Shown here: positions 59,948 through 64,000 of the stretch, piece by piece
Layout of the letters: every line of letters starts with the position of its first letter
Position numbering within the stretch: the stretch's first letter is position 1
Assembly (NCBI GenBank): GCA_016290775.1
Contig: JAEEVF010000008.1
Coordinates: forward strand, 1-64,000
DNA: 64,000 bases
DNA from: Acetatifactor sp.
GTDB lineage: Bacteria; Bacillota; Clostridia; Lachnospirales; Lachnospiraceae
Reading direction: 5' to 3'
Notes under the pieces: generated by a model
Database searches by the model: none
Told to the model about the DNA's origin: nothing
The model's input: the letters and a program-made list of their open reading frames with translations, nothing else
Made by a program: the position numbers and the translations under genes

Positions 59948-61345
59948 TCAGCCTAGCGGCAAGCTTACCTTGAATTCAATGCTCTTTCCATCCTTGCTCA
60001 CTGCCGTAACCTTGCCGTGATGGGCCTCCGCAATGGACTTTACGATCGAAAGACCGATGCCGGAACCTCCAGTCTTGGAATTTCGGGAGCTGTCGGGTCT
60101 GTAGAACCGCTCAAACAGTTCATCGTGCGCGCCCTGCGCCAATTCATCCGTCGTGTTCCAGAGCCGCAGCTCCGCCTTTTTGCCCTTTTGCTGCAAGGAA
60201 ATCCGGATCTTCGGACGCTCAGCTGCCTTCTTGGCTTCTTTGCCGGAAATCTGTCCCGCCTCCTTTTGATCTGCGCCAGGTCCGGACTCAGCATTTGCCT
60301 TCGCGTCAAACGCGGCGTATTTCATCGCATTGTCCAGAAGAAGCCCCGTCATCTGGCGGATCTGCTTCTCATCGCCGCTCATGCTTAGATTCTCTGCCAC
60401 GTCAATGGTAAACTCTTTTCCGCCGCTCTCCGCGACAGCCACGTAATTCTGCGCCGTGTCCAGGATCGCATCACTCAAGGAAAATCTTTCCTTGCTGCTT
60501 TCTACCTGCTCATCCAGCCTCGAAAGGGTCACCAGCTGATCCACCAGGCCGATCATGCGGCTCACCTGCTTTTTAATGCTCTGGCTCCAATTCGACTCCT
60601 CAGATTCCATCTCCATAACCTCCACGTTAGCGGAGATGATGGTAAGCGGCGTCTTTAGCTCATGACTGGCATCCGTGATAAAGTGCTTTTGCTTCTGATA
60701 GCTCTCCTCCACAGGGCGAAAAACCTTTTTGGAGAAGAACAAAACCAGCAGGAACACTGCAAAAAAGCCCAGCGCGGATACGACGATGCTGGTGACCAGT
60801 TCTTTTCTAAATCCGGAAAGATCAGACGAGCAGTCCACAAAAACGACGGAATACCCCTGCTCCGTCTTCGTGATCATATACCGATACTCATCGTAAAAAC
60901 CCTTGTCCTTGCCCCGCTTTTCGTATTTTGCCAGCACTGTTTTGGCATATTCTTCCGAAGCATCCTCTTCAATGGACGCGATCATGCCAAGATCTTTTTT
61001 CACGGCCTCGCCATTTTCAATGGTCACGGTGAAAAATCGCGTCTCGTAAGGCATCTCTCTCGAAAAATCCTCACGAAACCTCGGCGCTTTTCCGTCCTTC
61101 ATCCACGGAAGGTCCTTTTCTTCCGTCTGCAGCTCGGAAAACCCATTATTTCTGGGATTTCTCATGGGGCCAAACCCCGTCGGGAAACGGCCTTGATTTG
61201 CTGACAGTATTGTCAGAATGTCGTCTTTTTGCCTGACTATCGTGCCATAATTCAAAATATTCAACGCACCGATGATGACAAGCAACACCGCGAAGGTGGA
61301 GCTCATCGCCACAAGAATGAATTGTCTTCGAAGTTTCCTTATCAT
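59948..61345 (-). CDS. Sensor histidine kinase (two membrane helices, extracytoplasmic sensor)
   Basis: 465 residues. Membrane helices at about 8-32 and 190-212 flank an extracytoplasmic domain. HisKA with 'ITDASHELKTPLTIISANVEVME', N-box 'LLDNAMKYA', G1/F/G2 boxes 'RLWNTTDEL', 'ERFYRPDSSRNSKTGGSGIGLSIVKSI'. An Ala/Glu/Lys-rich insertion (about 340-375, 'DAKANAESGPGADQKEAGQISGKEAKKAAER') in the ATP domain is unusual. Pairs with the response regulator upstream, 42 nt away. Signal unknown; ends 6 nt from the convergent sigma-like gene. Confidence 0.92.
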   Translation of the reverse strand: MIRKLRRQFILVAMSSTFAVLLVIIGALNILNYGTIVRQKDDILTILSANQGRFPTGFGPMRNPRNNGFSELQTEEKDLPWMKDGKAPRFREDFSREMPYETRFFTVTIENGEAVKKDLGMIASIEEDASEEYAKTVLAKYEKRGKDKGFYDEYRYMITKTEQGYSVVFVDCSSDLSGFRKELVTSIVVSALGFFAVFLLVLFFSKKVFRPVEESYQKQKHFITDASHELKTPLTIISANVEVMEMESEESNWSQSIKKQVSRMIGLVDQLVTLSRLDEQVESSKERFSLSDAILDTAQNYVAVAESGGKEFTIDVAENLSMSGDEKQIRQMTGLLLDNAMKYAAFDAKANAESGPGADQKEAGQISGKEAKKAAERPKIRISLQQKGKKAELRLWNTTDELAQGAHDELFERFYRPDSSRNSKTGGSGIGLSIVKSIAEAHHGKVTAVSKDGKSIEFKVSLPLG

Positions 61346-61387
61346 GTTCCGCTCCTTTTCCTGCGGTTTTTTTCTGATCGAAAGCTT

Positions 61388-62062
61388 TTATTTCTTTAAT
61401 TCTAACGAATATCCCTGGTTACGCACGGCCTTGATCTCCACGTCGGCGCCAAGGGCGGCAAGGCGCTTTCGAAGATTGGAAACATAGACCCAGACCACGT
61501 TGATCTCGGTTTCGGAATCATATCCCCAGATCTTTTCCATAAAACGCTCCGTGGAAATGATCTGCCCGGGATTTACCATCAGCATTTCGATCATCTGAAA
61601 ATCCTTATTTGCAAGCCGAACCTTCTCCTCACCCACGGAAAGCTCAAAGGTCAGGCGGTTTAAGCTAAGGTTTCCGATGGTCAGAAGATTGTCGGTCAGG
61701 CCCTCGCGGCGCCTTGTCATGGCGCGCACTCTCGCAAGGAGCTCCTTCATCGCAAAGGGCTTTCCGAGGTAATCATCCGCACCGGCATCCAGGCCTTCCA
61801 CTCGGTCATCCACCTGCGTTTTCGCCGTAAGAAGCAACACCGGCACCTGATTCTTGTGGGCGCGAATGGTCTTTAGCACCTCGATACCATTCTTTTTGGG
61901 CATCATAATATCAAGGATCACGCCGTCATATTCCTGTCCCTCCAGGTAATCTAAGGCTTCCTGCCCGTCATAGACCGTGTCCACGGAATAATTGTTGTGC
62001 CGAAGCACTGCTGCCAGCGCCTCGCTCAGCTCCTCTTCATCCTCTGCCAAAAGCAATCTCAT
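61388..62062 (-). CDS. OmpR-family response regulator
   Basis: 224 residues. Receiver with acidic pair 'LLAEDEEE', phosphoacceptor D51 ('YDGVILDIMMPKKNG'), Lys in 'YLGKPFAMKE', and winged helix ('LANKDFQMIEMLMVNPGQIISTERFMEKIWGYDS', 'VSNLRKRLAALGADVEIKAVRNQGYSL'). First gene of the pair with the downstream kinase; divergent from mutS2. GAGGAGG precedes the ATG. Confidence 0.93.
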   Translation of the reverse strand: MRLLLAEDEEELSEALAAVLRHNNYSVDTVYDGQEALDYLEGQEYDGVILDIMMPKKNGIEVLKTIRAHKNQVPVLLLTAKTQVDDRVEGLDAGADDYLGKPFAMKELLARVRAMTRRREGLTDNLLTIGNLSLNRLTFELSVGEEKVRLANKDFQMIEMLMVNPGQIISTERFMEKIWGYDSETEINVVWVYVSNLRKRLAALGADVEIKAVRNQGYSLELKK

Positions 62063-62210
62063 CGGCCAAACCTCCTCTTATGAAATCAGTGTATCATAAA
62101 AACCTTAAATCAACATTAAATACTTTTGTTTCCTAAGTTTTTGTGATAGAATTATGCTGGAAATATAGTTTCCTTGAGCAAGGTTTTCTTTGACAGGATT
62201 AGGAGTCATC

Positions 62211-64000
62211 ATGAACGAGAAAGTTTTAAGAACGCTAGAATACAACAAGATCATTGAGTTGCTTGCCGCAAAGGCGGATTCGGAGCCCGGAAAGAAGCTC
62301 TGCAGGGAGCTTTTGCCCTCCACGGACATCACGGAGATCCGAACGAACCAGGCAGAGACGCGGGATGCCATTTCGCGCATCTTCAAGTCCGGCAGCACCT
62401 CCTTTGGAAATAATAAGGACCTCGGCTTTTCCATCAAATCCCTCGAGATCGGGAGCACGCTCTCCTGCATCGAGCTGATGAAGATCTCCGGCCTTTTGGT
62501 CAACGTGGGGCGCATCAAGTCCTACGGCAAAAAGGAGCGCGAGGATGCGCCGGAGGACACGCTGGATCCTTATTTTGAGGCACTTGCGCCCCTGACTCAG
62601 GTGGCAAATGAGATCGACCGCTGCATTCTTGGGGAAGATGAGATCGCCGACGATGCAAGCCCGAAGCTTAAGAGCATCCGCCGCAGCATCCAAGTCACGG
62701 GCGAAAAGATCCACAATCAGCTAAACTCCATGCTTACGGGGTCCTGCCGCACTTACCTGCAGGATGCCGTGATCACCATGCGCAATAATCGCTACTGCAT
62801 CCCCGTGAAGTCGGAATATAAAAGCCAGGTTTCCGGCCTGGTCCATGACCAGTCCTCCAGCGGCTCCACCTTCTTTATCGAGCCTGCTGCCATCGTGAAC
62901 CTGAACAACCAGTTAAAGGAATTGGACCTGCAGGAAAAGGCCGAGATCGAGCATATTCTTGCGGAGCTGTCCTATCTTTGCGCCGCCCACACCGAGGAGC
63001 TGACCGTGAACCAGCGCACCATGACAAAGCTGGATTTCATCTTCGCAAAAGCAAAGCTTGCGCTGGACATGAATGCTTCCGAGCCGCAGTTTAACCGCAA
63101 GCACATCATCAACATCCGAAAAGGCCGTCATCCCCTGCTCGACAAGAAAAAGGTCGTACCCATCGACATTCATTTGGGACGCGATTTCGACCTTCTTGTC
63201 ATCACCGGACCCAATACGGGCGGTAAAACCGTATCCCTTAAGACTGTCGGCCTCTTTACGTTAATGGGCCAGGCGGGCCTGCATATTCCTGCGGGAGACC
63301 GTTCGGAGCTCTCCGTCTTTACGGAGGTCTTCGCGGACATCGGCGATGAGCAGAGCATTGAGCAAAGCTTATCCACCTTCTCCTCGCACATGACCAGCAT
63401 TGTCCACATCCTTAAGCATGCGGACGAGCATTCCCTGTGTTTATTTGATGAGCTTGGCGCCGGCACGGACCCCACCGAGGGCGCGGCACTGGCCATCTCG
63501 ATCCTGAATTACCTGCATGACCGCGGCATCCGCACCATGGCGACCACGCACTACAGCGAGCTCAAGATCTATGCCCTGTCCACGGATTTCGTGCAGAACG
63601 CCTGCTGTGAATTCAGCGTGGAGACGCTACAGCCCACCTATCGCCTGCTCATCGGCATTCCCGGCAAGAGCAATGCCTTCGCGATCTCGTCCAAGCTGGG
63701 CCTGCCTGACGACATCATAAACGCCGCGAAGGAGCAGATCAGCAAGGAGGAAACAAGCTTCGAGGACGTGATCGCGGATCTGGAAATGAACCGCGTCCGC
63801 ATGGAGGATGAGCGTCGCGAGATCGAGAAAAAGAAGGAAAACATCCGCCTGCTCGAGGAACAGCTAAAACAAAAGAACGAAAAGCTCGATAAAGCTAAAG
63901 ACAAGATCCTGCGCGAGGCCAATGAAAAGGCACGCGAGATCCTGCAGGATGCCAAGGACATGGCAGACGAAACCATCCGTGACTTCCACAAGGCAAGCAC
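62211..64000 (+). CDS. mutS2: Endonuclease MutS2 (partial, cut by window edge)
   Basis: The first 596 residues are present. MutS2-type core without the mismatch-recognition domain: N-terminal 'MNEKVLRTLEYNKIIELLAAKA', clamp region, then the ATPase with Walker A 'GPNTGGKT' (about residue 333), 'FSSHMTSIVHIL', Walker B 'LCLFDELGAGTDPTEGAALA' and 'TTHYSELK'. The coiled coil and the C-terminal Smr nuclease domain lie beyond the edge. Acts in suppression of recombination or rescue of collided ribosomes. GGATTAGGAG before ATG; a -10 like TAGAAT lies in the 148-nt divergent gap. Confidence 0.95.
   Translation, partial: MNEKVLRTLEYNKIIELLAAKADSEPGKKLCRELLPSTDITEIRTNQAETRDAISRIFKSGSTSFGNNKDLGFSIKSLEIGSTLSCIELMKISGLLVNVGRIKSYGKKEREDAPEDTLDPYFEALAPLTQVANEIDRCILGEDEIADDASPKLKSIRRSIQVTGEKIHNQLNSMLTGSCRTYLQDAVITMRNNRYCIPVKSEYKSQVSGLVHDQSSSGSTFFIEPAAIVNLNNQLKELDLQEKAEIEHILAELSYLCAAHTEELTVNQRTMTKLDFIFAKAKLALDMNASEPQFNRKHIINIRKGRHPLLDKKKVVPIDIHLGRDFDLLVITGPNTGGKTVSLKTVGLFTLMGQAGLHIPAGDRSELSVFTEVFADIGDEQSIEQSLSTFSSHMTSIVHILKHADEHSLCLFDELGAGTDPTEGAALAISILNYLHDRGIRTMATTHYSELKIYALSTDFVQNACCEFSVETLQPTYRLLIGIPGKSNAFAISSKLGLPDDIINAAKEQISKEETSFEDVIADLEMNRVRMEDERREIEKKKENIRLLEEQLKQKNEKLDKAKDKILREANEKAREILQDAKDMADETIRDFHKAS

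Overview
The window looks like a chromosomal segment of an anaerobic, low-to-mid GC Firmicute, most likely a Lachnospiraceae-type Clostridium. The pointers are a type III glutamine synthetase, an ammonium transporter fused to a PII domain, a sufCBDSU Fe-S operon, MutS2, an Fe-S type PurF, strong Shine-Dalgarno sites and near-consensus sigma-A promoters. The genus assignment is inference. Almost everything is on the minus strand; only an Rrf2 regulator (32713-33111), a sigma-factor-like protein (58394-59941) and mutS2 (62211 to the edge) are on the plus strand. I saw no tRNA, rRNA, CRISPR array, insertion sequence or prophage.

Layout. 1-4.5 kb: an edge-truncated AT-rich serine hydrolase, an rRNA methyltransferase carrying a 33-bp coding minisatellite, the exoribonuclease YhaM and a catalytically dead HtrA-like membrane protein. 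4.6-27.4 kb: a sulfur amino acid island. It holds cysK and metY; a peptide ABC importer with two peptidases and a glutathione-transferase-like protein; a LysR regulator; a MalY/PatB beta-lyase; a GNAT domain fused to a cystathionine synthase/lyase; a sulfonate-type ABC importer; two more cysteine synthase paralogues; and an M20 peptidase. 27.4-33.1 kb: the suf Fe-S assembly operon with an Rrf2 regulator at each end. 33.1-36.1 kb: two lipoproteins and an acetyltransferase. 36.1-57 kb: nitrogen and glutamine metabolism (purF, pyrG, asnB, amt-glnK, glnN, gltD, gltB), interrupted by a two-component/ABC module and a Na+ symporter. 57-64 kb: a membrane XRE regulator, an M50-like protease divergent from a sigma-factor-like regulator, a two-component system and mutS2.

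The most striking signal is regulatory. Three transcription units of the sulfur island start with an untranslated leader carrying a short, well-initiated ORF with consecutive cysteine codons, followed by an intrinsic terminator just before the first structural gene. Two leaders are homologous (core Met-Cys-Cys-Arg-Met), and in both a CCCGGG-containing segment just downstream of the Cys codons can pair with the 5' arm of the terminator. The third encodes Cys-Cys-Cys-Leu-Cys. This predicts cysteine-sensing transcription attenuation by ribosome stalling. The two homologous leaders and the suf operon also share an almost identical inverted repeat (CCTA-N9-TAGG) over the -35 box, a likely Rrf2 operator. 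Together these would tie cysteine synthesis, sulfur scavenging and Fe-S assembly to cysteine supply.

A second regulatory theme is in the nitrogen block. glnN and gltB have nearly identical promoters and tandem-hairpin leaders. The glnN-amt spacer has an Asn/Asp-rich mini-ORF, and the amt-asnB spacer is a compact multi-hairpin element that is also an open reading frame. All functional statements rest on reading motifs by eye; no database search was possible.
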